NCBI GenBank assembly: GCA_003116995.1
Contig: BDSL01000047.1
Span: 372,001 to 436,000, forward strand
Reading direction: 5' to 3'
Length of the DNA: 64,000 nt
From: Yamagishiella unicocca
Lineage: Eukaryota > Chlorophyta > Chlorophyceae > Chlamydomonadales > Volvocaceae
The notes under the pieces are model-generated. The model saw only the letters and a program-made list of their open reading frames with translations. It ran no database searches and was not told the origin of the DNA. This document shows, piece after piece, positions 42,938 to 54,507 of the stretch. The translations under genes were made by a program, and so were the position numbers. Numbering within the stretch: the stretch's first letter is position 1; every line of letters begins with the position of its first letter.

Positions 42938-44776
42938 GGTGCGGTGGGGCCCGAGGGCAGGCCAGAGCTGTTGCTCTTCTCCCGCACTCCCTGCCCGGGA
43001 AGCCGTTAGGGAAGGCTAGGCTCTGCCAGCCCCCGCTGCTAGCCCTCGCTCTGCCTCTTGCCATCCCCGCCCCCGGCCCCGCCTCGGCCGACCTCCTGCC
43101 TCCGCGCCCTGCCACTGGCATTACACAGTTTTCACATCAGGCCCTGCCGCCCTCCCTTCCTTGCACAGGTGGCGCTCGCCGATGTGAGGGATGGCCGCCG
43201 TGGTGAGGCGGGAGGGTGGCGGTGGGTGCTGGTTTGTGGCAATCCACGCCGGGCGTAACCTGAACCCTGGGGGCTCAAGGAGACACGCGAGGGTGAAGTT
43301 GGCGGGAGGGGGCATGGGCACGCACAGCACATGGCGGCGGCTAAAGCGGGGTCGCGGGGCCGGGGGGACTAGTGCAGCTGTCCCTGCAGCGCCCAGCGTG
43401 CCGTTCCCGCACGGCCCTCGCGCGCTCGCGCACTCTTGCCCCACCCCTCCCCGTTCCGCAGACAACCCGACGCTCGTCGAGGACCTTGAGTGAGGGGGGC
43501 GGAGGGAGCAGAGCAGCGGCAGGCGGAGGGAGCAGAGCAGCGGCAGGCGGAGTGAGGTGATGGCGGAGGAGCAGCAGGAGCCTCGCAGAGGAGAAGGGCG
43601 AAGCCATGAGGCACGGCGGACAGCCCCTGCCTTGGCCCTGCCCACAGGCCCTCTCCATCCTCCTACGATGGAGAGGGAGGGGCCTGCGGGCAGGGCCAAG
43701 GCAGGGGCTGTCGGTTGGCGGTTGGTGGGGGCGGGCTGTGTGGGATATAGAGGCGGTTGGGGAGCCAGGGCCGCCGTTGCGCCAGGCCGGCAAAATAGGG
43801 GCAGGGAGGCAAGGAAGGGGCAGGCGGCAGGGGCAGGATGGCTTGGGCGCGGTGGCGGAGCCGCGGCGGCGGTAGTGGAGCGGGCGGTGAATGCGTTTGT
43901 TGGCGGGGGATGGCGGCTTCTGGCGGTGCTCAGGCGGGGCCGAACACCAGCTGTGGTGCGGGTAATCATCTGCCACTCACAAAGGGTACATCCCACAGGC
44001 GCAGTTTGCGCGGGAACGAGCTCTGCGCGTTAGGGTGCAAGCAGGCAGCATCGCCGCCACCCCCGAGGGATAGGACACACGCAGACAGACACCAACAGGC
44101 TGGGCGGCGTGCCTGCTGGGTGCGCCCCGTGGCGTCGCTCGCGTTGCGCTTTGCTCTGCTGGTGGCCGGGTCTGTGCTCTCAGGCAGGGTGGCCCACGGG
44201 CTGGCTCCCTGGGGGCTGGGGGTGGGCGTTTCGGTGGTTGCCGCAGGTCCCCTGCCGTGTGGGCCGCTGATTGCTGGCTGTGTGGGCCTGGTTTGTGTGT
44301 GCCTTCTGCTAGGTTGCACAACGGTGGTGGAGGCAGGTGTAAGCCGGATGCAAACCTGCCCGGGGCCGTGACCCCTGTGGGTGGGGTCATTGGGCGGTGT
44401 TCGGGTCGTCCTCGACAAACCAAAACTCGGGATGCCCGGAGGCCCTTAGTAGATGTTTTATCAAGAGAAACGAAAGTACGGCAACCGCCTACAGATGCAA
44501 CCGCCTACAGATGCAACCGCCTACAGACACACGTGTCTGGCCCTCGCAACCGTGAACTCGTGCAGCAAGCACGCCAGTGGCAGCAACAATGCGTCCGGCC
44601 CAAGCTCTACCCCTGCCTCGCACAAACGCATAGTGGCCAAACTGAGCGAGGCTAGAAGGGCACCCCCGCACTATCCCGCCGTCGCGCATCCACACCCCAT
44701 TGCTTGGAAACAACTACACGGTTTCCATCTCCAACATCACACAAGTGTCGCAGGGGGGCGCTGCGGGCCCCGGAAC
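42938..44776. other. GC-rich intergenic region with hairpin
   Basis: No gene was recognised; the open frames here are Pro/Ala/Arg-rich shadows. Structures seen: a 26-bp direct repeat (core AGGGAGCAGAGCAGCGGCAG) at about 43500-43552, a long hairpin at 43619-43712, and an 18-bp direct repeat (CAACCGCCTACAGATGCA) in three copies at about 44480-44530. Confidence 0.5.
43619..43712. repeat. hairpin-forming inverted repeat
   Basis: The left arm 43619-43659 pairs with the right arm 43667-43712 over about 41 bp, with one mismatch and one 5-nt bulge. The loop is 7 nt. The inner stem is CTCTCCATC/GATGGAGAG and the outer stem is GACAGCCCCTGCC/GGCAGGGGCTGTC. Confidence 0.93.
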
Positions 44777-46099
44777 CTACACCTGCTCCACCAGCACCTG
44801 CGACAGCTCCCGCACCAGCGCTTCAAGGCCCTCCAGCTCCCGGCCGTGCGCCTGTGCCTGCTGCTGCACCCGCGCCCGCGCGTGCACCAGCGCGCGCGCC
44901 TGCGCGTCCGCCTGAGCGTTTGCCTGCGCGTCCGCCTGCGCGTCCGCCTGAGCGTTTGCCTGCGCGTCCGCCTGCGCGTCTGCCTGAAGCTGCACTTGGG
45001 CCTGCCGTACCGCCTCCGCCATACATCGTGCAATCATCTGTGCTTGCCCGTACCTCGACGCCAGCCGGAACATGAACATGAGGTCCTGGCCGGGCGCGGG
45101 CGCCAGAGCTGCCAGGCCGGCCGTGACAAGCCTCGTACCGGCCGCCCCGGGCGGCTCCAGGGCGGCCGGCTGCTGCTGCTCCACCTGCTGCTGCTCCGCC
45201 TGCTTCTGCCCTGGTGCAACCACCGGAGCCGCGGGCGCTGGAGCCGCTAGGCCGGCCGTGACAAGCCTCGTACCGGCCATCCCAGGCTGCTCCAGGGCGG
45301 CCGGCTGCTGCTGCTCCGCCTGCGGCTGCCCTGGCGCAACCAGCGGAGCCACGGGCGCTGGAGCCGCCAGGCCGGCCATGACCAGCCCCGCACCGGCCAC
45401 CGGAGCCACAGGCTGCTCCAGGGCGGCCGCCTGCTGCTGCTGCTGCGGGGCGGCCGCCACCAGAGCCACGGCCACTGGCCCGCCCGCCGGTCCTGCCACC
45501 ACAGGCTCTACCTTGACGAGCGGAGAGCGCGAAGCCGCCACCTCGCCAAGTGGCAGCAAGGGCGATGCTGCGGTTGATTCACGAGAGGCGCCTCCAGCGT
45601 GGCGCCGCCGCAGGGGTTGCCACGTGCCCTGTAGAGGCCGCCAGCGGCGCAGGGGCTGCTCCCGTCCCAGCGGCGGCCCCGGCGCTGGCGCAGCCGGCTG
45701 CTGCTGCTCCTGCGCCGGCGTGGCTGGCGCGGGCGGTTGGGCGGCTATGGCCCATCCCTCCTCGACTTTGGACGGAACGGGCAGCGAACGTACCTGCTGC
45801 CCCTTGCCCGCGACTACGGCGATGAGCGCCCGGGGGGCCTCCATCTGCCACCCCAGAAGCTGCATGTTCTTGATGTCCTCGGGTAGGTCGTGACCAAATG
45901 CTGCGTGCATTGAGTTGACCGGCTGGGGGGTCCGAAAGGTGACTGTGCTTTCTGCAAGCACCTCATCGCTGCGCCAGTCCTTGAAGGTGACTGGCGCATT
46001 CCACTGCCCCGGCGCCGTGCCGAAGGTGGTGTCGAACAAGGCTCTCGCCGTTGACATGTTGATTGCTGCTCGTGAGACCTTCGGCACACAGCTGGGGTA
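44777..46099 (-). CDS. Ala/Gln/Pro-rich protein, probable 3' exon of a minus-strand gene
   Basis: A minus-strand frame of 440 codons starts at a CCGCAG acceptor (46101/46100) and ends at TAG 44777-44779. The first about 110 residues look globular (for example NMSTARALFDTTFGTAPGQW and DLPEDIKNMQLLGWQMEAP). A Gln/Pro/Ala-rich part follows with three related repeats of about 40 residues (AGTRLVTAGLAAPAP type). Then comes a run of QADAQADAQANA units and a final helix-like segment (ELEGLEALVRELSQVLVEQ). Candidate upstream exons on the same strand include one with DDSSSDDAGPRNTGHKRKVG (about 46450-46380) and one with KVCQSCGEPRYTRYEHGERG (about 46710-46650). It may be the C-terminal part of the KYHW gene that starts at 49991, but the exon chain between 48932 and 46710 is not resolved. 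The family is not recognised. Confidence 0.45.
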   Translation of the reverse strand, partial: YPSCVPKVSRAAINMSTARALFDTTFGTAPGQWNAPVTFKDWRSDEVLAESTVTFRTPQPVNSMHAAFGHDLPEDIKNMQLLGWQMEAPRALIAVVAGKGQQVRSLPVPSKVEEGWAIAAQPPAPATPAQEQQQPAAPAPGPPLGREQPLRRWRPLQGTWQPLRRRHAGGASRESTAASPLLPLGEVAASRSPLVKVEPVVAGPAGGPVAVALVAAAPQQQQQAAALEQPVAPVAGAGLVMAGLAAPAPVAPLVAPGQPQAEQQQPAALEQPGMAGTRLVTAGLAAPAPAAPVVAPGQKQAEQQQVEQQQPAALEPPGAAGTRLVTAGLAALAPAPGQDLMFMFRLASRYGQAQMIARCMAEAVRQAQVQLQADAQADAQANAQADAQADAQANAQADAQARALVHARARVQQQAQAHGRELEGLEALVRELSQVLVEQV

Positions 46100-47919
46100 C
46101 TGCGGATGCAACGCGAGGTGGGGGGGGGGGGAGCAGCCGCGTGACACAGAGCGTAGAACGAGTGCAGAACGAGGGGAGTGCAAGCAAGTGAACTTGTACA
46201 CACGGGGTTGCATTCGGATTGCAGGCTGGCCAACCCGACACGCACCTGCGGCCTGCCACCGCCTTCCGCACTCTGGCTCGCCTGCACAAAGAGGGGCGGG
46301 TGAAAAGGCGGACTGCCGCACCGGCCCCGGGCACCGGCTTCCATGCTACTCGGCAGCCATGCACCACGAAATCCTTTTCCGCCCACCTTGCGCTTGTGAC
46401 CAGTGTTCCGGGGGCCAGCATCGTCACTCGACGAATCGTCCTGCGCAAACAGGGATACGTCCGTACTGAGGCGGAGGCCGCACTGCGCAGGCAACACTGC
46501 ATCCCTGCACCGCCCGTGCCCAACTACCCGTGTCGCCCCTTTGCGCCCATGTGCCCCCCTTGCGCCCCCGCGTCCCTTTGCACGTGCACCCCCCCATCCT
46601 GCGTCCACTCCCCCCCGGGCCTGCCATACCGCGCTCGCCGTGCTCATAGCGTGTATAGCGCGGTTCACCGCAGCTTTGGCAGACCTTGCGCGTCGCATCT
46701 TCATCGCCTGCGGAGGGCAGGCAGAGGTGCAGCATCACTCGCCAGAAGCAATCGGCGCCCGGATCGCAGCAGAAACGCTCTACAGGGCGCCCGGGCGCTG
46801 AGCACCCCGTGTCGCGGCGCTCTCTACCTCCAAAGCGGTCGCTTTGACTAAGCAAGCGGGCGAGGCAGGCGACGAGCTGTCGCCGGGGCTCAGGCGCCTC
46901 GGTGCGCCCATTTGTGCAGCAGAGGGTCCGCGTGATGCTGCAGTGGGCCGCTTGGTGCTACCGCGCAGCACCAGATCCGTAAACATGAAGAGGGACAGCG
47001 TGCGACGACAACTGCCGACAAACTTGTCTTGCCGACACCCGTACAGGCACCTGTAGAATAGCCGCAGGCGCAGGCGCCGACTTTGGCTTCCAACAGCAGA
47101 CGAAACAACTATTCGGTGACTTCTCTCTACCTGAGCCGTGGCTAAGCTGTGTGGCATTTCGCCTCCGATCCCCTCGCCTTCACACCACTGCCTTTGCCGC
47201 TCTCACGGCGATGCAGGAGGGCTGCCTGCTTTGCTTACACCGTGGCTTCTGGTGCTTGCGACCTTCCGATTGCTGCAGGCCGACTTGAGCCCGACCCGCT
47301 CCGCCGCTCCAGTGCTGCGCGGCGCCAGCCCGTCGTCTCCTTTGCATTCTCAGCGCCGGTGAGGCAACGCAGCGTGTCGGGTGCGCAGACACGCCCGACT
47401 GCCTCGGGGCGACCTGTTGCTCAGTAGCCCCCGCCCCCGCGAAGCAGCCCGTCCACCCTTGCCACCCGGCTAGCTGCCCTCGTGGGGCCCCCGCTCCCCC
47501 TGGCGGGCGTGAACTGCCTGTGCAACGCCAGCAGCTGGGCCCCGCGAGCACCCCCCTCAACATGCGACTATAGGCACTGCTCCAACAGGTGCTGCTGCCT
47601 TGCTCGCCTGAGTGCAGCTTTGACAATGCACGCTCACGTACGGCTCACTCACCTCCACACCTAGTGGTGCACTCCTGCCCGTGAGGCTGACCTTGCTGCT
47701 GGCCCCTCCAACAGGCCCCTCCAACAGGCTGGCCTCGGTGCGCACAAGGTCCACCGAGTCCAGCGCGGTGTCCTACACAGCGTGGTGCGGGACAAAGTGT
47801 AGCAGAGGGTGGGAAGGGGCAGGGAAGGCGTGGGAGGTGTGCACATGAATGAAAAGTTGGACACCAGGCACACCCGCCAACCTCAGAGGAATCGTGCATT
47901 GAGGTCAAGGGGCTGCAAG

Positions 47920-48690
47920 GGGCACAGCCGTCGGAACAGCGCTGCATGGGGAACACCGCCAGCGGCACGACGCCCGTGGACGGAGGTCCCTCACTGACGG
48001 CCGCCTGGTGGAATCGAGCAAGGGTGCAAGGCACGCAGGATGATTGAGACCAGACGCGCCAGTGCCAAGCAACCAAGGCGCACACGGAGGCAGGCGGACG
48101 GCATGGGCCTGTTGCATGTACCCCGCCCCATGTGCACCCACCTGCGATGCTGCCAGCTGCGTCGGGTCTACTGCCGCCGCCACAGGGGCTTGCAACACCG
48201 CCAGCGGCACGGCGCCCGTGGACGGAGGTCCCTCACTGATGGCTGCCTGGTGGAATCGAGCAAGGGTGGAAGGCACGCAGGATGATTGAGACCAGACGCG
48301 CCAGTGCCAAGCAACCAAGGCGCACACGGAGGCAGGCGGACGGCGTGGGCCTGTTGCATGTACCCCGCCCCACGTGCACCACGCCAGTCGTTGCACCCAC
48401 CTGCGATGCTGCCAGCTGCGTCGGGTCTACTGCCGCCGCCACAGGGGCTTGCAACACCGCCAGCGGCACAGCGCCTGTGGACGGAGGTCCCTCGCTGATG
48501 GCCGCCTGACGGAATCGAGCAAGGGTGGAAGGCACGCAGGATGATTGAGGCCAGACACACCAGTGCCAAGCAACCAAGGCCCACTCAGAGGCAGGCCGAT
48601 GGCGTGGGCCTGTTGCATGTACCCCGCCCCACGTGCACCACGCCAGTCGTTGCACCCACCTGCGATGCTGCCAGCTGCGTCGGGACTCCC
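47920..48690. repeat. 242-260-bp tandem repeat, three copies
   Basis: Copies begin near 47984, 48226 and 48486 (shared GGTCCCTC[A/G]CTGA start). They share long blocks such as GACCAGACGCGCCAGTGCCA and TGCGATGCTGCCAGCTGCG. The second and third copies differ from the first by a 14-18-bp insertion (ACGCCAGTCGTTGC). On the minus strand each copy contains one potential exon of 94 nt ending at a CAG/GTGGGT donor, so this may be another exon-bearing duplication inside the KYHW gene. Confidence 0.85.
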
Positions 48691-48931
48691 GTGTTGCAGC
48701 ATGACGGGGAGCCGCCCTGGAAGGTGGACGCAGGGGAGGCAGCCCGAGAGCCACAGGCCTCATGCCGGCTGCTCGTTGTGGTGTACAAGACACCACCAGA
48801 GGGCCCAGCATCGAGGTGGCGCTGCCTTTCCAGTTGTTCCTTGTAGTGGAAGAGGGCGGGGGGGACGGGGGGCACAATTGTGGCTGGGGTGCACAGTCTT
48901 CCTAGCAGGATTGCTGATCTTGTTTGTTTAC

Positions 48932-49991
48932 CTTCCATAACTCGAACCATGCAATTTGGCGCCAGTGGTACTTGGGCAGCAACCGGCTATCTCCGGGAAG
49001 CAGATTCTTGCTGAAACCGACAGCACCAATCAGTCCATCCCCTGGCCAGCTTTCCTCTGCCATCCTGAGAGCTGCCTCGGCGGCATCCTCGGGCGAGTCC
49101 ATGTCATGGCCAATAAACTGCAGCTCCTTGCGAGCCCATTTCTTTGCGCCACTGTACAAGAATTTCCGAACATCGCCGGTAAGGTTGAGGATGTCCTTGA
49201 GGGTCTGTGTCTGCAAAAGTAGTTAATGCGGGTCAGACCCTTTTGGGAGACGACTGCTGGACTATGTGCTTGCCTTCAAACTGTGTCCCGAAAATGTCAT
49301 CGCGAATATGTCCGCTGGAGAAGCCTCTGCTGGGGCCATAGCCAAGCGGCCGTCACTCAGCTTGACCTGCGCGCCAATACTCAATTCGGAGATGTAGCGG
49401 GCGATCGCAAACAGTGCTTCATCTCGTACGGCTTTGCTTTTTAACGTTTGTTTAATGGAATTCTGAGCCGCGCAAACTATCTCAGAGAATTGAGCACTCA
49501 TGCCTGCTAGAAGCTAAGGCCGCATTTACTTCAGTGGTTGGATATATAAAGGAAAGCAAAATATGTAACACTCTACCATATACTGCAGTCAGCAATATGG
49601 ACAATCGTGTTGCGAGGAGGTGCTGTATAGAGAAAATTCTTTGTAAGACAGTCTTTGCCCTGCAAGGGGGAAAGCCAACTGGTTCCATATAAAGGTCTCC
49701 TACAAGTTACCGCTCACAGAGTAGTGAGACACCTGTAAGTCCGGCTATCAAAACTATCTACCATTGGCAGGAAATCCATGACCAGATTTGAATCTGTTTG
49801 AAGCCACCTTACTTGGCCAGTCGCCTGCTACGATAACCACACCAATCACAGGCTACATTATAGTACTTTTCCCCGATTGATGTCTCCATTTCTTCTGTAA
49901 TGGCGCGACCTCTCACTAAGCCGGAGGCGGGAACACGCGTTTCACCAGTCGTCCTGCTAGTGCTGGTTCTGTTCATCGTCGCCACTGCCAT
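48932..49991 (-). CDS. zinc-finger-like / KYHW-motif transposon partner protein (copy A)
   Basis: Minus-strand exons 49991-49813, 49659-49577, 49503-49274 and 49210-48932 join in phase to give 257 residues before a GTAAAC donor at 48931. Exon 1 has a short basic start and a C-x2-C pair (VACDWCGYRSRRL); exon 2 supplies IQHLL, so a BED-like zinc finger is possible, but only one His is clear. Exons 3 and 4 hold a domain also present in copy B: EASPADIFAM, RKFLYSGAKKWARKE, MAEESWPGDGLIGAV and the closing LLPKYHWRQIAWFELWK. Exon 3 ends at a GCAAGC donor (GC-AG intron). Divergent placement next to a CACTA-type transposase suggests a DNA-binding partner comparable in role to TNPA of En/Spm, but I recognise no known family. 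Further exons downstream are not resolved (see 44777-46099). Confidence 0.6.
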
Positions 49992-50300
49992 ATTTGGTGT
50001 AACACGTGCTGGCCCGAGCAGCAACAGCGTCTATTGCTTGTGAAACAGTTGTGTCCAACATGTAGTGGATGGTGGTCAACTACAGCTCATCTCCAGACGA
50101 ACATCACGCCAGCACCGTTCAGCATGGGGTTCCTCCTCGGCTGAGGGATACATGACCTCAGATTCCTCAGAAGAATATGTGCAGGCAACATATCGCCAGG
50201 CCTGGCATTGACACCAAGGTACGCGGTTCTGAGAGGGTGTCTGGCCAGGCACTCGCTCGGGAGAACACAACACAACGCGCAAAACTGTGCAGGAGCCAAC
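49992..50300. promoter_or_regulatory. shared divergent promoter of the two transposon genes
   Basis: This 309-bp stretch separates the minus-strand KYHW gene start (ATG at 49991) from the first transposase ATG (50301). It must hold both promoters. No TATA box or other element could be assigned with confidence. Confidence 0.45.
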
Positions 50301-53300
50301 ATGAACAATACCAATGCCCCAAGCAACACTGCTAGTGGAATTGTCTCCGGTGAAGCTAGGGACACGACCGAAGATATGGACAGTGCCTCCTACACAAGTG
50401 TACTCCCACCTATGGACAACTACCCTCCAGATACTGACCAGACTGGATCGGCTGGCTTCATGGAGTTTTCCCCTCGCTCAGACACCTTTAGCGACAGCAG
50501 CGAGTACATCCCGGGCGACGGTGACGGGGGAACTGTGCGTCGCTGGAAACAGCGGTGTCATCTCCCAGATGTTGACTGGCACATCAAGTCCCCTAGCTAT
50601 GAGACACTGTGTGGCGACCTGCTAGACTTGTTGCTCATGAAGTCAAAGCACAAGCTTACACAGAGTGCTTGTGAGGATATCATGCTTTTTAAGTACAAGT
50701 CATATGTGGTCCCAGAGAATGAGCGGCCTGTGAAGTTTTATCAGTTTCTTACCTTCCTCGAGGATCAGGGTCGACTCCTGGACTGCCACTTTGTGGAGTA
50801 TGAGTACTGCAAGAAGTGTGGTACACTCTACAGTGGCGAGGACCATGCCAGCCCCATCTGTCTCAACCCCTTATGTGCGGAGATGCGACATGGAAACACC
50901 AGCAAATTCAAGTACCGGTAGGCATGGCTGAGTGTGGGCTTGGACCAAATGATTTGGTTGCTTAACCTCTAGCTGTGTCATGCAGGCCTGTGCGGGATTA
51001 CGCCAAACAAATGTATGCATCTGAGCCACATGCCAAGGCACTTCGTCAGCATGTGAATGCAACCCAGGAACAGGGTGTTGCAGATGGGTTCCTCTGTGAT
51101 ATCACCGATGGGCAGGCATACACAGCCCTCAGGAATTCATTGCAGGACACCCGCCCACTGCAAGACACCGACATGCTACTGGGAGTTTTCAGTGATGGAG
51201 TCCTGGCCTTCAAGGATGACAATAGCTACTCTGTCTATCCGGTTGCCATCACCTGCTACAACTTTGGGCGTGACATCCGGCAAGTTCCTGTGAGAACTGC
51301 TTACTTGCGTGCCACCACTGCCCTCACCTCTGCATCACCTGTCTCCACATAGGTACAGACCTGGTCTCACGACCATCGTGGGTATCTTACCGGGTACACG
51401 TAAGAAGGATGAGAAGGAGCGACCCAGGATTGCATCTGTCCTAAACTTGCTGAGCAGGGAGCGCCAATGCCTGGGTACTCATGGTGTTGACGTTTTTGAC
51501 GCAGCTACCGGTGGCTACATCAATGTCCGTGTCTTCACAATAACAGCTGGGGCAGATTACCATGGGTTGGAGGACATGCTTGGCATCACCGGTGCACCCT
51601 GCATGACATATGGCTGCTATCGGTGCTGGCTGGAGGAGTCAAAGGGGCCGCACAAGATTCTGTATGGTGGTGCCTATTGTTGGCTCCATAACGGAGACAG
51701 CTTGCGTGTCATGGCATGCTGTCTCAACAACAAAATTGCACCAGTAGCTCAAGATAAAACAAAGGATCAGCCACCCACAGCCCAGCAGCGGAATGCAGGT
51801 ACTAACACCACAGCTCCTACCACTGTTGTTGTACAGCCTGCTTCTATTCAGCGAAATCCAGGTGACATGCCACCTGCTCCCCGGACAAAGGCTGACCTCC
51901 AAATCGAAGGTGACTGTGCTGTCCTCTCTGTGTTGCAATCCCCAGACCTGCTTCATTAAGCCTAATCTTGTTTGCTTGACGCAGGCACCCCTTGAGCCTG
52001 GCAGCATAGCACCAGGCCCGGTAAGGTATCACAGTATATTGCTGCTTGCTTGCCTGCTTGGCAACTGGTACTACGTGTACCATGTGATGTGCCCCTAAAT
52101 GCAGGCCCTGCATCACTGTGCGCTTCTTGACCTGGAGGAGTTTAATGTACAGCATGGCCTGCACTATGATCCGATGCACACCATCACAAATACAACCAGG
52201 GATTTGTTTAAGCTAGCTGGCAACGTCTGGGCAGCGTGTGACACCTGCCGTCCTGCTGTAAGTGCCCTGGGGGGTTTCTCTTTATGGATAGAGTTATTGG
52301 GCCTTGGAATTTCCTTGAAAACACAAGCCCATGGCCATCCTGCATCGCATGCAGGCATGATGAGGTTGTCAACAACCGTACTTGGGTCAACATGCCATGG
52401 GTGGTCACTACTGATGGACATGCCAAAATCAAGTCAGCTGTAGCATCATTTGCGGTGATACTGCCTGCTTGTGATGGTGGTGGTTCCAGACTGCTCAGCG
52501 TGTTCAAGAAGGGCAAGGGTGTCAAGATGCACACATGGTGCTTGTTGACAAGTCCTTATGGTGCCTACCTTTTTGCCCATGGGACGGGTATCGATCCACT
52601 ACAACTCCAGACTATGCAGCAGCTTTTATGCAGCGTATCCTTCCTTCTGGACAAAGCCATGCCCCGTGAAGACTGTCCACTCATTCTAGATGAAATAGCA
52701 CGTGCAGTTACCCTGGTCGAGCTGCATCTTTCCTGCTGTGAGATGGACATGAAGCTACACCAGCTTATACACCTTGCAGAGCGGCTCGATCACTTGGGAC
52801 CCAGCTACACCACTGCAATGTGGGGGTATGAGGCCCTCTGGCACCACTTGGTCCTGCTCATGAAGAAAAAAGACACACCAGAGACCACTTGCGTGTTCAG
52901 CTGGATGCAGATGGAGTCCGCCATGCTGGCAAGCGAAGTACAGCCAGATCAGTGCATCTTCTCTGAGCCAATGCCAGAGCCTGGATCTGCTGGCACCCTC
53001 ACCTCTCAGCAGCAACAATACTGGATGGTTGACAACAGCTGTGAGCCCGAGGTGCAGATGGAGGAGATGGCTTCATTAGTGGGTTTCAAGCGGTCACATC
53101 GTGCCCTGTTGTCTGATGCAGCATTCTACGAGTTGCACATGATGTACATGCAGCACTGTGTGGGTTACGAATCACAATTCCACGAGTTCATGGTGTGGTT
53201 ATGGGACCAGTGGTCAACCGACAGATCCCCCTCAGAGTACATCGTTGGTATCCTGGTTGGTCTAAAAGTTACATCCAAGTCCAGCCAGTGGCGTGGCAAG

Positions 53301-54027
53301 TTACTCTCCAAAAATGGCAACTCCTTTGCCTTTAAACACCAGGTGAGGGCCTCTACACACTTGCGCTTTATGCATATGAATGTGTGTAAACACCCTGGTA
53401 CATGACTCCATTGTTGCCTTGGTGCATTCGTGCAGGGGCTTGCAACCTACTGTGTGCGCAACATTTGGCCTACACGTTCGTGGGTAATTCCAGGGCAGGG
53501 TGTTACCGGCGGAATGAACTTCCAGGGCACTGGTCTTCGCCCCATGTTTGAGGAGAAGCTGAAGGGCATTCAGCTTAACCAAAGTGTTGGGTTTGTTGCA
53601 TTTGATGCCAACAAGTCCCAGCGCAAGTGCTGGTTTATCACACGGAGGTGCAAAGCCAGTGGGGATTGCATGTGGGCTGGAAAAATCCTAGGAATCTACC
53701 GCCACAAGTCACCATTGGAGGTCGGGCACTTTGAAGCAGTGCTTGAGGTGGAATGGCACGCCCCAGTTGTGGATGCGCATGGCCGGCTGTTGCTAGAGCC
53801 AGGAATGAATGTGCCCCTTGTACGTGCGGGTCGTGCGTGCTGCCACCGCTGATGCTGCCTCAAGGTACTACCTTGCCAGCGACGTGGCCCCCTGCCGGGT
53901 GCATGTGCTGCCCCACCCCACGAATGCAGCAGTCATGTGCGTTTTGTCCAGGAGCTACTCCTTCATGAAGGTTGCTGGATGGGAACCTCTCCAGCCAATC
54001 ACTCCCTCTGCACGCAGTATGCAGTGA
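50301..54027 (+). CDS. CACTA/EnSpm (tnp2-like) transposase
   Basis: Supported exons: 50301-50917, 50986-51279 (GC donor GCAAGT), from 51353, about 52104-52258, about 52352-53342, from 53436, and a last frame to about 54027. Splicing between about 51720 and 52100 and around 53815 is not resolved; the latter may be a one-base frameshift. The length is about 1,000 residues, within the range of tnp2 proteins. Features in order: an acidic N-terminus; a four-Cys zinc-ribbon-like motif (CKKCGTLY ... CLNPLC); the tnp2 core with FSDGVLAFKDD, YPVAITCYNFGRDIR, ILPGTRKKDE, VRVFTITAGADYHGLEDMLG and CYRCWLE; LHYDPMHTITN; and the helical region LHQLIHLAERLDHLGPSY. Tnp2 proteins are DDE-type transposases that cut the element's ends. 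Codon use and lower GC differ from the host genes. No stop interrupts the main exons, so recent activity is possible. Confidence 0.72.
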
Positions 54028-54299
54028 TTACATGCAATCTTTTAACCCGCTGCCATGCCAGTTGCTGGGAACTAGTGTTTTCGGATCCTATTGGTAGGTG
54101 ATACTGGAAACATGGCAGGGTAGTTTGTAGAAGTCGCTTGCACGGTGGGTGTGCTTGCTTGCGTGGGTACTGCTGCGGGGAGACCAAACAACGTGCCGAT
54201 TATTTATCATAGTCGTATTTGTCGATAATGTGATTTGCCAGTGGTCGCTGCCCTCCTGGTGTAAAATACAAGCTCTTGCAAGCGGGCTGCATCTCATTT

Positions 54300-54455
54300 G
54301 CCTTCTTACCTGGTTTTAGGCATCATTCTAAAAATAAGGAAGCATACAACTAAATTTAAGGATTACTTAGCTTTCTTAAACATCGAGCCTTCTTACCGAA
54401 TGTTTAGTTTCCTTAGCCCTCCTTACACCCTTCTTATATATACGCCTTCTAATTT
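54300..54455. repeat. AT-rich block with repeated CTTCTTA motifs
   Basis: CCTTCTTACC (54300), CTTTCTTAAA, CCTTCTTACC (about 54392) and CCCTTCTTATA (about 54429), plus AAATAAGGAAG in the other orientation, lie between the end of the transposase gene and the KYHW copy B. Clusters of short motifs like this are typical of CACTA subterminal regions. Confidence 0.4.
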
Positions 54456-54507
54456 GGTAGGGGTACATGACCTCCCTTGCACATAACCTGCATCTTGCCT
54501 GCCTCAC

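Larger units (their letters stand above)
48902..54050. mobile_element. CACTA/EnSpm-like DNA transposon with divergent genes
   Basis: A tnp2-like transposase on the plus strand (50301 to about 54027) and a zinc-finger-like/KYHW protein gene on the minus strand (start 49991) read away from a common region of about 310 bp. The block is clearly less GC-rich than its surroundings. Short repeats of CCTTCTTAC and CTTCTTA type at about 54300-54450 could be subterminal repeats. CACTA termini, terminal inverted repeats and target-site duplications were not found, so the borders are minimal and the left side may extend to 44.7 kb. Confidence 0.65.

Noticed and set aside
43121..43996. 291-codon minus-strand frame over the hairpin
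   Set aside because: Pro/Ala/Arg-rich shadow; the repeated peptide inside it is caused by the inverted repeat.
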